A stretch of 20,582 nucleotides of DNA, taken from Candidatus Bathyarchaeota archaeon (lineage in GTDB: Archaea > Thermoproteota > Bathyarchaeia > TCS64). The stretch's first letter is position 1. Every line of letters begins with the position of its first letter. This document shows positions 1-7,437 of this stretch, piece by piece. The position numbers and the translations under genes are program-made. Below the pieces are notes generated by a model that was not told where the DNA came from, ran no database searches, and saw only the letters and a program-made list of their open reading frames with translations. The DNA is taken from positions 1-20,582 of the forward strand of contig WJIV01000208.1 in assembly GCA_014730055.1 (NCBI GenBank), given 5' to 3'.

Positions 1-987
1 ATTAGCAAGTACACAAACGTAAAGGTTTGTCCAATTTATGGCGGACAGAAAATTCACCATCAGATAAAACAACTACGGAAGGGCGTACATATTGTAGTAG
101 GAACTCCTGGTAGAATCCTTGATCACCTAGGTAGGGGGACACTGAATCTAAAAGCTGTTAATACGGTGGTCCTAGATGAAGCTGACAGGATGCTTGACAT
201 GGGGTTTATCAAAGATATCAACAGGATACTTGGCAAGATTCCTAAAGGTAAACAAACAAGTTTATTCTCTGCTACGATGGACCGAAATCTCTGGAGGATA
301 TGCAATGACTATATGGATAACCCTGAAAAGATATTAGTAAGCAAGGACGAAATAGCCCTCGAACAGATAAATCAGAAGTATGTAAAGGTAGATCATAATA
401 ACCGATATCCTATACTCCAGGAATTGATATCTGATCAGAAAGTACAAAAAGCCATTATTTTCACAAGGACAAGGAGAGGAGCACATAGACTCTCCAAAAA
501 ACTCAAGAAAAATGGCCACAATGCAAGAGCTTTACATGGTGAACTAAGTCAAAATCAAAGAGATAGTGTAACTCAGAGTTTTAGAAAGGATAAGGTAAAT
601 TTACTCGTCGCAACAAATATCGCAGCAAGAGGCCTAGATATTAATGGTATAACCCACATAATTAACTACAATATTCCCCATCAAGCAGATACATATTTTC
701 ACCGGATCGGGCGAACCGCTAGGATGGAGAGAGAAGGCACGGCGATTACCTTTGTAGCTCACGACGAAGAAGATAGATTAGCTAGTATCAAGAAAAAAAC
801 CAGTACAAGCATAACAGAATTAAAGACCAGTATCAAGGTAAAGTCAGGCCCAGAAAAGAAGTATAATGCAGTATGCCATAATTGTAGAAAAGAATTTAAG
901 CTTCCATTCAAACCCACCAACCGACGCCCCGTATATTGTCCAAGATGTTTCTCGTCAAAAAAACATCGAAACATGAGAAAACATTAA
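1..987 (+). CDS. DEAD-box RNA helicase with C-terminal CxxC-x17-CxxC zinc ribbon (5' partial)
   Basis: ATP-dependent RNA helicase, probably acting on structured RNA or ribosome assembly in the cytoplasm. The frame is open from base 1, so the N-terminus (Q motif, Walker A) lies outside the window; 328 codons remain. Counting from base 1, TPGR is near residue 39, DEAD at 59-62, SAT at 90-92, ARGLDI at 209-214 and HRIGRTAR at 234-241, so both RecA lobes are represented. The last 37 residues hold C292-x2-C295, 17 residues including PFKP and RPVY, then C313-x2-C316. This matches the CxxC-x17-CxxC domain known at the ends of some prokaryotic DEAD proteins, followed by a basic tail. The zinc or RNA role of that tail is inferred. 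A T8 run at 1140-1147 is the nearest terminator candidate. Confidence 0.95.
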   Translation: MSKYTNVKVCPIYGGQKIHHQIKQLRKGVHIVVGTPGRILDHLGRGTLNLKAVNTVVLDEADRMLDMGFIKDINRILGKIPKGKQTSLFSATMDRNLWRICNDYMDNPEKILVSKDEIALEQINQKYVKVDHNNRYPILQELISDQKVQKAIIFTRTRRGAHRLSKKLKKNGHNARALHGELSQNQRDSVTQSFRKDKVNLLVATNIAARGLDINGITHIINYNIPHQADTYFHRIGRTARMEREGTAITFVAHDEEDRLASIKKKTSTSITELKTSIKVKSGPEKKYNAVCHNCRKEFKLPFKPTNRRPVYCPRCFSSKKHRNMRKH

Positions 988-1139
988 CCTGACTTCACAA
1001 GTGTAAATCACAGTTACTGAAAACCACTATCACATTCTGAGCGGTAACTGGATGTCTGCCCAACCCATAGTGGGCATAGGCGCCTCCAATCATATCTTGT
1101 ATTAACTTCTTGACATCGTGAATCCATCAGTTTAATGAA

Positions 1140-1147
1140 TTTTTTTT
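1140..1147 (+). terminator. T8 run downstream of the helicase
   Basis: Eight T on the + strand in an AT-rich gap between the convergent helicase and dihydrouridine synthase genes. Archaeal termination often needs only a U-run, so this is a plausible stop for helicase transcripts. No strong hairpin precedes it. In the rest of 988-1198 I see no convincing gene. Confidence 0.35.
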
Positions 1148-1198
1148 GTATTATTCGCGTTGAAAGTGAATTGTAGTAAAAAAACTGCTTTAAATTAT

Positions 1199-2044
1199 TT
1201 ATGGCAAGAGACTACTATTTCCTAAAGATTTATGAAAATTCTCGAAATACCGATAATCTGAACCATGCACTTCATGAAGCCTCTTATACTCAATCTTCAA
1301 GGCATCAATCCCTGAGATGTTCTTAGGAGGATTATTTACACCCATCTCATTTTTTATCATGTCGAATATGTTAGGATTATCCAATGCTGCCCTCCCTATC
1401 ATCACACCTTTCACCCCTAGACTTTGTAGCATATGCACCTTACCAGATGAATTTATACCTCCGTTAGCAACTACAGGTATCTCCCTAGCCTCTTGAACAC
1501 ACTCTGGGAAGATTGAGTAATCCTCAGCCTCAGCAGAGCTTTGACCTGCATGTTTAGCATGAACTATGAAGAAATCCGGGTCAACACCTCTAAGGCAATT
1601 TAGATATAACTTGTTATCCTTTTCGAACTGGTTTAGACCTAACCTGATCTTGATAGAAACCGGGAACCCGTAATCTCTAATCAACTCAACCAGGCGACGG
1701 GTTTTTTTAGCTCTCTTCACCATTGCGGCTCCTTTACCGTGTTTAATGACCGCCCTACTTGGACAGCTTAAGTTTAAGTTGAACCCTCTGAATCCCTTAA
1801 ACTCTTGGAACCCTGAAAGCAGTTGATCAAGTTTTTTCTCGCTGCTGCTGAGTAATTGTATTTGGACAGGAGTAGAGTCTTTAATACTGAGTCTTTTAAG
1901 AGAATCCTTGCTCTTCCTGAGTATTCCTTGCACATGAGACATCTCCGTGAAGGTCAGATCCGCACCATGGAAATGAGTTAATGTTCGAAACACACTATTA
2001 GTATAACCTTCCATAGAGGCAAGCATGTACTTAAACAAGGACAT
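1199..2044 (-). CDS. tRNA-dihydrouridine synthase family protein
   Basis: FMN-dependent enzyme of the Dus family that reduces specific uridines of tRNA to dihydrouridine with NADPH. The 281-residue product has the TIM-barrel signatures in order: the N-terminal LASMEGYTNSVFR (family V-A-P-M-x-x-x-T-D), PVQIQLL near 59-65, NLSCPS with the expected catalytic Cys at 94, KIRLGL for the K-x-R segment, FIVHAKHAGQ, VVANGGI and GVMIGRAAL for phosphate binding. It is somewhat short for the family because the C-terminal helical domain is brief. The usual N-x-G-C-P is N-L-S-C-P here, a mild deviation. A TATA-like TATAAATA on the - strand (about 2078-2089) lies 35-45 bases ahead of the ATG, so the leader is short. 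Which tRNA position is modified cannot be read from sequence. Confidence 0.92.
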   Translation of the reverse strand: MSLFKYMLASMEGYTNSVFRTLTHFHGADLTFTEMSHVQGILRKSKDSLKRLSIKDSTPVQIQLLSSSEKKLDQLLSGFQEFKGFRGFNLNLSCPSRAVIKHGKGAAMVKRAKKTRRLVELIRDYGFPVSIKIRLGLNQFEKDNKLYLNCLRGVDPDFFIVHAKHAGQSSAEAEDYSIFPECVQEAREIPVVANGGINSSGKVHMLQSLGVKGVMIGRAALDNPNIFDMIKNEMGVNNPPKNISGIDALKIEYKRLHEVHGSDYRYFENFHKSLGNSSLLP

Positions 2045-2288
2045 ACGTAATATGAGGGGTAGGATAAAAGGACTATTATATATTTATAGCTTGCAGTTTG
2101 TTCTTCATATGAGTAAATCGTTACCAGATTTGCATAATGGATAATGTATTATATGGTAAAGTAAAGCAAAGATTTATTTTTTAAATTAAAAATTTGTTGC
2201 CTTCCTGAAGATATTATTTAGACTATTTTTATTATAATTATGCGTCTGTGCTGAAGAACCCTTTTTCCCTTAACAGAAATACTTGGTT

Positions 2289-2559
2289 TTACTTATACCG
2301 AAATATCATGTCGCCCTTTATAGAAGTCTGAAAATCCCAGGGGCTTAAAAGCACTACATCCCTTCACGCATCCATTCTCTTCTTCATCTTACCTCGCACA
2401 CGGCAGATACGGGTTTCACCATCCTGACTTTTTCTGTTCATACGTGTCTCCCCATAGTTCTTTATCACGATTCCGAGGATGTTATCCTTAATGGGTAAAC
2501 CATCCATCTCGAATACCTTCCTCAGTTTTCACTAATTTCTTACCCAAAGTCTTAGTCAA
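2289..2559 (-). pseudogene. decayed translation initiation factor aIF-1A
   Basis: Translating the - strand from 2507 gives MDGLPIKDNILGIV, then GETRICRVRGKMKKRM, the hallmark OB-fold core of aIF-1A/eIF1A. The frame reaches TGA at 2364-2366. Read on through it and the same frame gives RDVVLLSPWDFQ and KGDMIFRYK, the family's D-V-V-L-V-x-P-W-D-F-Q and K-G-D-I-I-W-R-Y block, ending in TAA at 2289-2291. Upstream, another frame encodes a typical basic start (LGKKLVKTEE, about 2518-2547) that continues in the main frame as LRKVFEMDG, implying a frameshift near 2517-2523. One frameshift plus one in-frame stop in an otherwise full-length gene indicates a recent pseudogene. A functional aIF-1A must exist elsewhere because the factor is essential. 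The remainder of 2045-2653 is AT-rich, with nothing else recognised. Confidence 0.82.
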
Positions 2560-2653
2560 ACTAGTATCTTCTGAGAGCCTATTCCCGCGATCGCGATGTT
2601 ACGTTCATTAATTCGCCTACATTTTAAAGCAACAACTAAACTTCTCTAATCAT

Positions 2654-3403
2654 ATGAATATAACTCTAAAGTCTGTAAAATGGGGTAAACCCGCGTTATC
2701 CCTCCTCACACATATGAAGAAAATAGACACCTCAAGACCAACAATGATCCTAATCAGACACTCAGAAACAACCCAAGACCTCTTTCAATCACTGACTAAA
2801 ATTGGTAAGGAAGCAGCATACGATTTTGGAGTCCACCTAACACACTTCAATAAAATAAGACTATACCACACTTACCTAGATCATACCAAGGAAACAGCGA
2901 AAGAAATCCATAAAGCCTTAACGAAAAATCATGTAAATTCAGAGATAACTGGATCGCTAAACCTACGAACCGTTAACGATCCCAAGAAAACAGAGGAGAA
3001 TATGTCAAAGGTTCTATCCTCATACGGAGTCGAAGGTAAACTAACACCAGAAAAAGAGAAGCAGTTATGGAGTATGCCCGATAATCCTATGAAAAGAAAC
3101 TTCCTAAAGTGGGTAAGTGGCCACTACTCACCCATCTATATTAGACCCAGCCTTGATTTTGCGCAGCAAATAACAGCGATCTTAATGATGAACCTTGAAT
3201 CAGCTGAAAAGGGAACAGTGATCTTAAATGTCTGTCATGATAACTGGATCGCAGCCCTTTTACTGCATTGGTGTGGAATCATTCCAGAGGTATGGGTTGA
3301 GTACCTGGCTGGGTTTGCAGTTCAACCTTTTGGCGAAAAATTGAGGACTATCCTGCCTTCAGGGCAGATAGATGTGGAATATCCTTACTGGTGGAGATTC
3401 TGA
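2654..3403 (+). CDS. histidine phosphatase superfamily protein (phosphoglycerate-mutase-like), atypical active site
   Basis: The 249-residue product contains ILIRHSET (residues 33-40), the R-H-G motif that carries the phosphorylated histidine, and VCHDNWIAALLLHWCG near 193-208, matching the family's V-S-H-G segment with the second histidine. The region that should read S-x-L-x-R-x-x-x-T-A reads TYLDHTKETA, so the phosphate-binding Arg is replaced by His. The E-x-x-x-G-x-W-E-G acid segment is not visible. It may be a divergent phosphatase or a non-catalytic relative; the substrate is unknown. An AT-rich TATA-like stretch at about 2619-2631 lies 25-30 bases ahead of the ATG, suggesting a leaderless message. 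The first third of the gene is rich in A and C, the last third richer in G and T. Confidence 0.75.
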   Translation: MNITLKSVKWGKPALSLLTHMKKIDTSRPTMILIRHSETTQDLFQSLTKIGKEAAYDFGVHLTHFNKIRLYHTYLDHTKETAKEIHKALTKNHVNSEITGSLNLRTVNDPKKTEENMSKVLSSYGVEGKLTPEKEKQLWSMPDNPMKRNFLKWVSGHYSPIYIRPSLDFAQQITAILMMNLESAEKGTVILNVCHDNWIAALLLHWCGIIPEVWVEYLAGFAVQPFGEKLRTILPSGQIDVEYPYWWRF

Positions 3404-3421
3404 ATATTTTAAATAAAGTAT

Positions 3422-3458
3422 ATGTACAAATAATAGTTTTTTAAAAATATTTGTTACA
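3422..3458 (+). terminator. inverted repeat with T6 run after the histidine phosphatase gene
   Basis: ACAAATA at 3426-3432 is mirrored by TATTTGT at 3448-3454, and with one bulge the pairing extends to ATGTA/TACAT on the outside. The loop contains T6. It begins 19 bases after the stop codon, so it is a likely transcription end. Confidence 0.4.
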
Positions 3459-3484
3459 TGATAAATAATTAGATGCTCTTATTA

Positions 3485-3669
3485 TTACTCTATAATTTCA
3501 ACGTTGACACCTTTTGGATCTCTGGGCGAGTCCTTAAGTTGAACTTAACTTTTTTTCCTTTCTCAAGCTGAGTAGATCCATTAACCACTGACTGTTGGAC
3601 AAACCTGTTATAACCTATTCCCCCAAGCCTATATATCCCGTAAACTCTACCAAGCTCAATAACTAATAA
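3485..3669 (-). pseudogene. relic of a cold-shock/OB-fold protein
   Basis: On the - strand, one frame reads ELGRVYGIYRLGGIGYNRFV, then NGSTQLEKGKKVKFNL. After a one-base shift (about 3536-3541) the neighbouring frame reads KDSPRDPKGVNVEIIE and stops at 3485-3487. The second half follows the cold-shock pattern L-x-x-G-x-x-V-x-F-x-[IL] then N-V-x-I, and aligns with the intact cold-shock gene at 5079 (LDRGDVVEFDIE and INVKIV). The first half is looser: G-x-G-Y matches RNP1, but RNP2 is not clear. I infer a decayed paralogue with a single-base deletion and no obvious start codon. The remaining sequence of 3404-3793 is AT-rich and otherwise featureless. Confidence 0.42.
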
Positions 3670-3793
3670 TCAGGTCAATGATATCTCTAGCCAGATTGCT
3701 TCCAAAGAGAATTACGTTAAACCAATACTGAGTTTTATATCTGTATATTAATTACTTGAAAATAAACTCCAGGGCTAAGTTCTTATAAAGTAA

Positions 3794-4201
3794 TTAGATT
3801 AAAAATTCTCTTCGTTTTTCTCTCTTGATCCTCTTTACCAGTTCTCTTAGCTGTTTTGATCTGTTTTGTTTTATATTGAAATTTTCACTATGGGGGCATA
3901 ACTGGTCAATTATTACTCTATTTTTTGAAGAGTCATAGATTAGTGGATATAGTCTGCATCCTTCAGGGCGAATTGGATAAATTGTACACTTTCCCTCTTT
4001 TAAGAAGACACACGAATCTTCCAAGTTTCTGAGGTGCCTCTCGTTATTTTTCCTAACGATAAAATCCTCGGGTTTAAACCCCTTTTTCACTATTCTCTGG
4101 ATGTCCCTAATCGTCAAAGGCATGGAGTTCTCCCTACAACAAGCACTACAACTAAACTCTCTACATGCTGAAACAGCATTTATATCAGTGTACAAATTCA
4201 T
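3794..4201 (-). CDS. YkgJ-family cysteine cluster protein
   Basis: Small cytoplasmic protein of 135 residues with the putative zinc- or iron-chelating YkgJ (CxxCxxCC-like) domain. An N-terminal cluster C13-x4-C18-x2-C21-C22 is followed by the family landmarks SCVFLKEGKCTIYPIRPEGCRLYPL, written here only as landmarks: C-x-F-L, G-x-C-x-I-Y-x-x-R-P-x-x-C-R-x-Y-P. A further Cys follows in QLCPH. The basic C-terminus (RIKREKRREF) could bind nucleic acid. The ATG is 29 bases downstream of the stop of the HTH gene on the same strand, so the two probably share a transcript. The biochemical role of the family is not settled; a metal or Fe-S site is the usual assumption. Confidence 0.85.
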   Translation of the reverse strand: MNLYTDINAVSACREFSCSACCRENSMPLTIRDIQRIVKKGFKPEDFIVRKNNERHLRNLEDSCVFLKEGKCTIYPIRPEGCRLYPLIYDSSKNRVIIDQLCPHSENFNIKQNRSKQLRELVKRIKREKRREFLI

Positions 4202-4230
4202 TACCGCCCTTACCAGAGAAGGCCTGAATC

Positions 4231-4719
4231 TTAATCGGACTCGTTTTTCTTCCAGATCTGGTGATCCTGGTCACTTAGATATTCACGTACTTTCTCGTTA
4301 ATCTCTGAGTCCTTCCAACCAGAGGTGATTATATCATGTTTTTTTAAGCATCTTTTGCTGCTTGATGGCAGCCTCTGGATTGCGAGGGTCTCATCTTCAG
4401 ATGCCACTATCTCTAAGAGGTCGAGTTTATAGTAATGAAGCATGTTGATGAAGGTCTTTTCCTCTAGGCTCATACCTGTCATTTCTTGAAAGCGTTTCTC
4501 ATCCCGTACAGCAATAGGCGTGGACTTCTTTTTACTTTTAGCAGTCTTGTAAGCTTGTTCTAGTTCAGGGTCGCCTTGATACCTCATTTTCTTGATATCT
4601 TTAACAACCACCCATTTACTAACACTTAGCTTGGAAGCTATCTCGGATGGCTTGATGTTTCTGCTTATTCCATCAATTATAGCGGACTTACGTTCAGCTT
4701 GTTTAGTTTGTGTTGTCAT
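4231..4719 (-). CDS. hypothetical protein with N-terminal helix-turn-helix
   Basis: I do not recognise this 162-residue protein as a named family. Residues about 9-46 (RKSAIIDGISRN, then KPSEIASKLSVSKWVVVKDIKKMR) have the pattern of a helix-turn-helix of the kind found in small archaeal regulators and transposon-associated proteins. A lysine-rich linker (about 60-66) follows, then a mainly helical acidic C-terminal half without cysteines or membrane segments. It lies 29 bases upstream of the YkgJ-type gene on the same strand, and a TTAAATA sequence (4739-4746) on the - strand about 20-27 bases before the ATG is a possible promoter. DNA binding is inferred from the HTH pattern alone. Confidence 0.7.
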   Translation of the reverse strand: MTTQTKQAERKSAIIDGISRNIKPSEIASKLSVSKWVVVKDIKKMRYQGDPELEQAYKTAKSKKKSTPIAVRDEKRFQEMTGMSLEEKTFINMLHYYKLDLLEIVASEDETLAIQRLPSSSKRCLKKHDIITSGWKDSEINEKVREYLSDQDHQIWKKNESD

Positions 4720-4825
4720 TTTTAATTCAGCCTTTACTCTATTTAACCCCTGTATACGAGACTAAAGAAGAATCATTATATTAATACACGGTACGTCTAA
4801 TAAACCAATGTATATTACCACTGGA

Positions 4826-4832
4826 TTATATA
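4826..4832 (+). promoter_or_regulatory. TATA box of the 56-residue small gene
   Basis: TTATATA ends 26 bases ahead of the ATG at 4858. That is the normal archaeal TATA-to-start-site distance, so transcription should begin at or next to the start codon (leaderless message). Confidence 0.6.
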
Positions 4833-4857
4833 CCACGTTTCCATACTTCTTAGTGTA

Positions 4858-5028
4858 ATGATTGAATACTTGAAAGCGGTCAACGAAAATTATTATCACT
4901 GGAGAACAGACTGTCCAGATTATCCAATGAAAGAAAGAGACACGATACTAACCTTTAAGAAAAAACCTTCTCACCTCCAGCCATGCCCTAAATGCCAGAA
5001 GCTGGAAGACGAAAAAGGAACAAAATAG
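4858..5028 (+). CDS. 56-residue hypothetical protein with a CPKC motif
   Basis: A small open frame runs from ATG 4858 to TAG 5026-5028 and encodes MIEYLKAVNENYYHWRTD, then CPDYPMKERDTILTF, then a basic stretch and QPCPKCQKLEDEKGTK. A consensus TATA box lies exactly where a leaderless start at 4858 requires it, which makes this a better gene candidate than most frames of its size. It carries three cysteines (C19, C43, C46); the C-P-x-C pair could bind zinc or be redox-active. It has no signal peptide or membrane helix. It is divergent from the HTH/YkgJ pair and convergent with the cold-shock gene, with a palindrome between them. I do not recognise the family. Confidence 0.65.
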   Translation: MIEYLKAVNENYYHWRTDCPDYPMKERDTILTFKKKPSHLQPCPKCQKLEDEKGTK

Positions 5029-5050
5029 TAAAACTACCTTTTTACAATAA

Positions 5051-5068
5051 CTCATGCATGTGCATGAG
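5051..5068. terminator. palindrome between convergent genes
   Basis: CTCATGCATGTGCATGAG has 8-base arms around TG, effectively a 7-bp stem with a tetraloop. It sits between the stop of the 56-residue gene and the stop of the cold-shock gene, followed by an AT-rich stretch, so it could end transcription from either side. A protein-binding palindrome is the alternative. Confidence 0.4.
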
Positions 5069-5078
5069 ATAAATAGTT

Positions 5079-5279
5079 TTAATTGTACACAATTTTAACA
5101 TTAATAGCTCTTGGACCCTTTTCGGTTTTCTCGATATCGAACTCGACTACATCGCCTCTATCAAGATCGTAACAGTTACGTACATCCATACTGTGGCAGA
5201 AAACATCACTATTGATGTCCCTGCTTTTTATAAAACCAAAACCATGATCGTATAACCACTTCTTTACAACGCCTTTCAA
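5079..5279 (-). CDS. cold-shock domain protein (CspA-like)
   Basis: Single OB-fold cold-shock domain of 66 residues, a cytoplasmic single-stranded RNA/DNA chaperone. It shows the N-terminal G-V-V-K-K-W, the RNP1 core HGFGFIK (residues 12-18), the RNP2-like DVFCH (25-29, with Cys where Val is usual), L-D-R-G-D-V-V-E-F-D-I, and KGPRAINVKIV at the end. The start is TTG (5277-5279): it is supported by a clear GAGAGGTGA Shine-Dalgarno sequence 6-7 bases upstream on the - strand, and the first residue then aligns with the usual family start. Full length. It sits among RNA-related genes, and a decayed relative lies at 3485-3669. Confidence 0.93.
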   Translation of the reverse strand: MKGVVKKWLYDHGFGFIKSRDINSDVFCHSMDVRNCYDLDRGDVVEFDIEKTEKGPRAINVKIVYN

Positions 5280-5660
5280 AAAATTTCACCTCTCTTTATT
5301 TCCTAATATTTACTTAGTCAGCTTAACGAATAAGTTATAGCAACAATATAAAGTGTATATTATAAACCTTGAGTTCTTAACAGAAATAGTATAAACTACA
5401 ACCTCATGGCGTTCGCTCCAATTTTTATATTGAGTCAGTATAAATAATTTCATTTCTGTACAGGATAAATTGACTTAACAATACAATTTTCCATAGGAAT
5501 ATTAGCCTTCTACCATTACAGATAGAAACTTTAAGCCTACAAAGAAAAGTAACCCAGGCTAAAATACCCTATAATACAAGATTTTCATCGCTTCTCATAA
5601 ATTTTTCATTATTTTTTAACGGATCTAAGGAATAAATTCGTTAGTATACGAGAACGGAAT
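5280..5660. other. gene-free AT-rich stretch
   Basis: The 381 bases between the cold-shock start and the modE stop contain no frame I can support on either strand. TATA-like sequences at about 5348-5370 on the - strand could start cold-shock transcripts with a longer leader. I see no repeats, RNA gene or relic. Confidence 0.5.
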
Positions 5661-6152
5661 CTATTGTTCAAGTAGGAGCTTAAACCTGACTTCGTCTCCC
5701 TCATAGAACTCTAGTTCTTTTCTATTAAATTGCGCTTTTACGTCACCAATTTGAACCGTAATTGTGACCCCATCTGGATCATGCTGTATATCCTTAATGA
5801 TCCCAGTTACATGATTCTCGCTAATAACCGTCTGGCTAACTGACGCCTGTGCTAGAGTATCTCGGAGGTTCTCGAAGTCCTCAATGAACTCCCTTCCAAG
5901 GGCCGTTATCTGAGTACTTCCTCCTCCATCGCGACCCCCCTTACTTGCCTCGATTAAAGGTTCTCCCAGTCTCTCCTCTGCTTCCCGTATGAGGCCCCAC
6001 GCATATCTATAACTCATTTCAAGGCTCTGAGATGCCTCCTTAAGCGTGCCTTTCTCCTGTATACTCTTAAGAAGCCTGTAAACTCCTGGCCCAAATACAT
6101 ATCCTTTATCGGTCTCCAGCCATATCTTAAATGCTGGTCTAGGCCTGCTCAT
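5661..6152 (-). CDS. modE: ModE-family regulator with a single TOBE domain
   Basis: Molybdate- or tungstate-responsive transcription regulator. The N-terminal half (about residues 1-95) is the ModE winged helix: FGPGVYRLLKSI, GTLKEASQSLEMSYRYAWGLI and EAEERLGEPLI, then the glycine-rich GGRDGGGS turn and T-A-L-G-R-E-F. Residues about 110-163 (NHVTGIIKDI, VTITVQIGDVKAQF, EFYEGDEVRFKLL) form one TOBE/molbindin domain that binds the oxyanion; E. coli ModE has two. ATG at 6152 (MSRPRP) is preferred over ATG at 6161 because family members begin close to this point; either is possible. A palindrome at 6173-6190 lies just upstream, consistent with autoregulation and perhaps control of the divergent CoA-transferase operon. 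No molybdate transporter is visible in the window. Confidence 0.9.
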   Translation of the reverse strand: MSRPRPAFKIWLETDKGYVFGPGVYRLLKSIQEKGTLKEASQSLEMSYRYAWGLIREAEERLGEPLIEASKGGRDGGGSTQITALGREFIEDFENLRDTLAQASVSQTVISENHVTGIIKDIQHDPDGVTITVQIGDVKAQFNRKELEFYEGDEVRFKLLLEQ

Positions 6153-6172
6153 AATTATCATGTAATTGTAGC

Positions 6173-6190
6173 AGGTTAACCTGATAACCT
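6173..6190. promoter_or_regulatory. candidate ModE operator in the divergent promoter region
   Basis: AGGTTAACCTGATAACCT contains the perfect palindrome AGGTTAACCT and an interleaved repeat AGGTTA/TAACCT. It lies 21 bases upstream of the modE ATG and about 25 bases upstream of the TATA-like TTTTATAG (6215-6222) of the divergent operon. Assignment to ModE rests on position alone. Confidence 0.4.
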
Positions 6191-6243
6191 TGTTGTATCA
6201 TCTAATAAAACCACTTTTATAGCAAATGCTTTGTATCCTTTCC

Positions 6244-7437
6244 ATGCTTGATTCGGATGCATTTCTCGATGTACGTGTTCTTGATATGAGTAGAGTTCTG
6301 GCGGGTCCATTTTGTGGTATGCTTCTGGCTGATATGGGAGCCGAAGTAATTAAACTGGAGATACCGGAGAAGGGTGACGATAGTAGGAAATTCCCACCTT
6401 TCATCGAAGATGAGAGCATGTATTATGTAAACCTAAACCGGGGCAAGAAAAGCATAACCATAAACCTCAAGACGGATAAGGGCAAAGAAATATTTTTAGA
6501 TCTTGTAAAAAAATGCGATGTGCTAATTGAGAATTTTCGACCTGGCACGATGAAAAAACTCGGATTAAGTTACGATGTACTCAAAGAGGAAAACCCTGGT
6601 CTCATATACGCAGCCATCTCCGGTTATGGCCAAACTGGTCCCTATAGCGATAGGCCAGGATACGATATAATAGGCCAGGCAATGGGAGGATTGCTAAGTA
6701 TTACTGGTTGGCCCGACTCCCCTCCCACCCGTTCTGGTACAGCGATTGGAGATATCTTGAGTTCGCTGTTTTGCTGTATTGGGATATTAGCGGCTCTGAA
6801 AGTGAAGGAAAGGACAGGTAAAGGGCAGATGGTTGACGTGAGCCTTGTAGATAGCGTTTTTGCTGCACTCGAGAACATACCTCAAAAATATTACGTTGAT
6901 GGACACATTCCGGGACGTATCGGAAACAGGTACGAGTTCATTTACCCCTATGACACGTTCAGAGCTAGAGATGGCTGGATAGTTATTGGAGTAGCTAATG
7001 ATGACATCTGGAAGAGATTCCTCGAAGTATCTGGCATCGAACTCAAGGATGACCCAAGGTTTGAGACCAACCCATTAAGAGTCGAGAATCACTCAGAACT
7101 TAAGAGGATTATAGAGGATTGGACTCGCAAGCATAACAGAGATGAAATTGTCGAGCTTTTGAACAAAAACAGAGTACCTGCATGCCACATTTATAACGTT
7201 AAAGAGGTCAGCGAGGACCCTCACATAGGAATTGCAAGGGGGATGGTCCAGACATTGAGTCAAACAAATCTAGGAGAAATTAAGGTCCAGGGCAACCCTA
7301 TAAAAATGTCCCTGACGAACCCGGGACCCCGAGGTCCCGCTCCACTACTGGGTGAGGATACTGAACAAGTTCTAAAAGAAATCTTGGGATTATCGTCGGA
7401 TGAAATAGACTCACTAATAAAGATTGGTGTAATCTGA
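6244..7437 (+). CDS. CoA-transferase family III (CaiB/BaiF, formyl-CoA transferase-like)
   Basis: Transfers CoA between a thioester and a free carboxylic acid; soluble, usually an interlocked dimer. The product has 397 residues, the normal length. Family landmarks are VRVLDMSRVLAGPFCGMLLA near the N-terminus, GAEVIKLE, FRPGTMKKLGL, AAISGYGQTGPY, GYDIIGQAMGG, and TAIGDILSS containing the expected catalytic Asp at about residue 170. I place the start at ATG 6244 rather than 6226 because the TATA-like TTTTATAG at 6215-6222 puts the transcription start at about 6244 (leaderless) and MLDSDAFLDVRVL is a better N-terminus. The stop overlaps the glycosylase ATG by one base (TGATG), so the two are translationally coupled. 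The substrate acid cannot be read from sequence. Confidence 0.92.
   Translation: MLDSDAFLDVRVLDMSRVLAGPFCGMLLADMGAEVIKLEIPEKGDDSRKFPPFIEDESMYYVNLNRGKKSITINLKTDKGKEIFLDLVKKCDVLIENFRPGTMKKLGLSYDVLKEENPGLIYAAISGYGQTGPYSDRPGYDIIGQAMGGLLSITGWPDSPPTRSGTAIGDILSSLFCCIGILAALKVKERTGKGQMVDVSLVDSVFAALENIPQKYYVDGHIPGRIGNRYEFIYPYDTFRARDGWIVIGVANDDIWKRFLEVSGIELKDDPRFETNPLRVENHSELKRIIEDWTRKHNRDEIVELLNKNRVPACHIYNVKEVSEDPHIGIARGMVQTLSQTNLGEIKVQGNPIKMSLTNPGPRGPAPLLGEDTEQVLKEILGLSSDEIDSLIKIGVI

Noticed and set aside
995..1129. A - strand frame downstream of the helicase (begins WIHDVKKLIQDMIGG)
   Set aside because: No good start codon, only about 43 codons, no promoter and no recognisable family; most likely chance or an unrecognisable relic.
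2364..2366. The in-frame TGA in the aIF-1A relic as selenocysteine or programmed readthrough
   Set aside because: TGA is an ordinary stop for other genes here (7435-7437, 14649-14651), the site is not a Cys/Sec position in the family, and a separate frameshift is also present.
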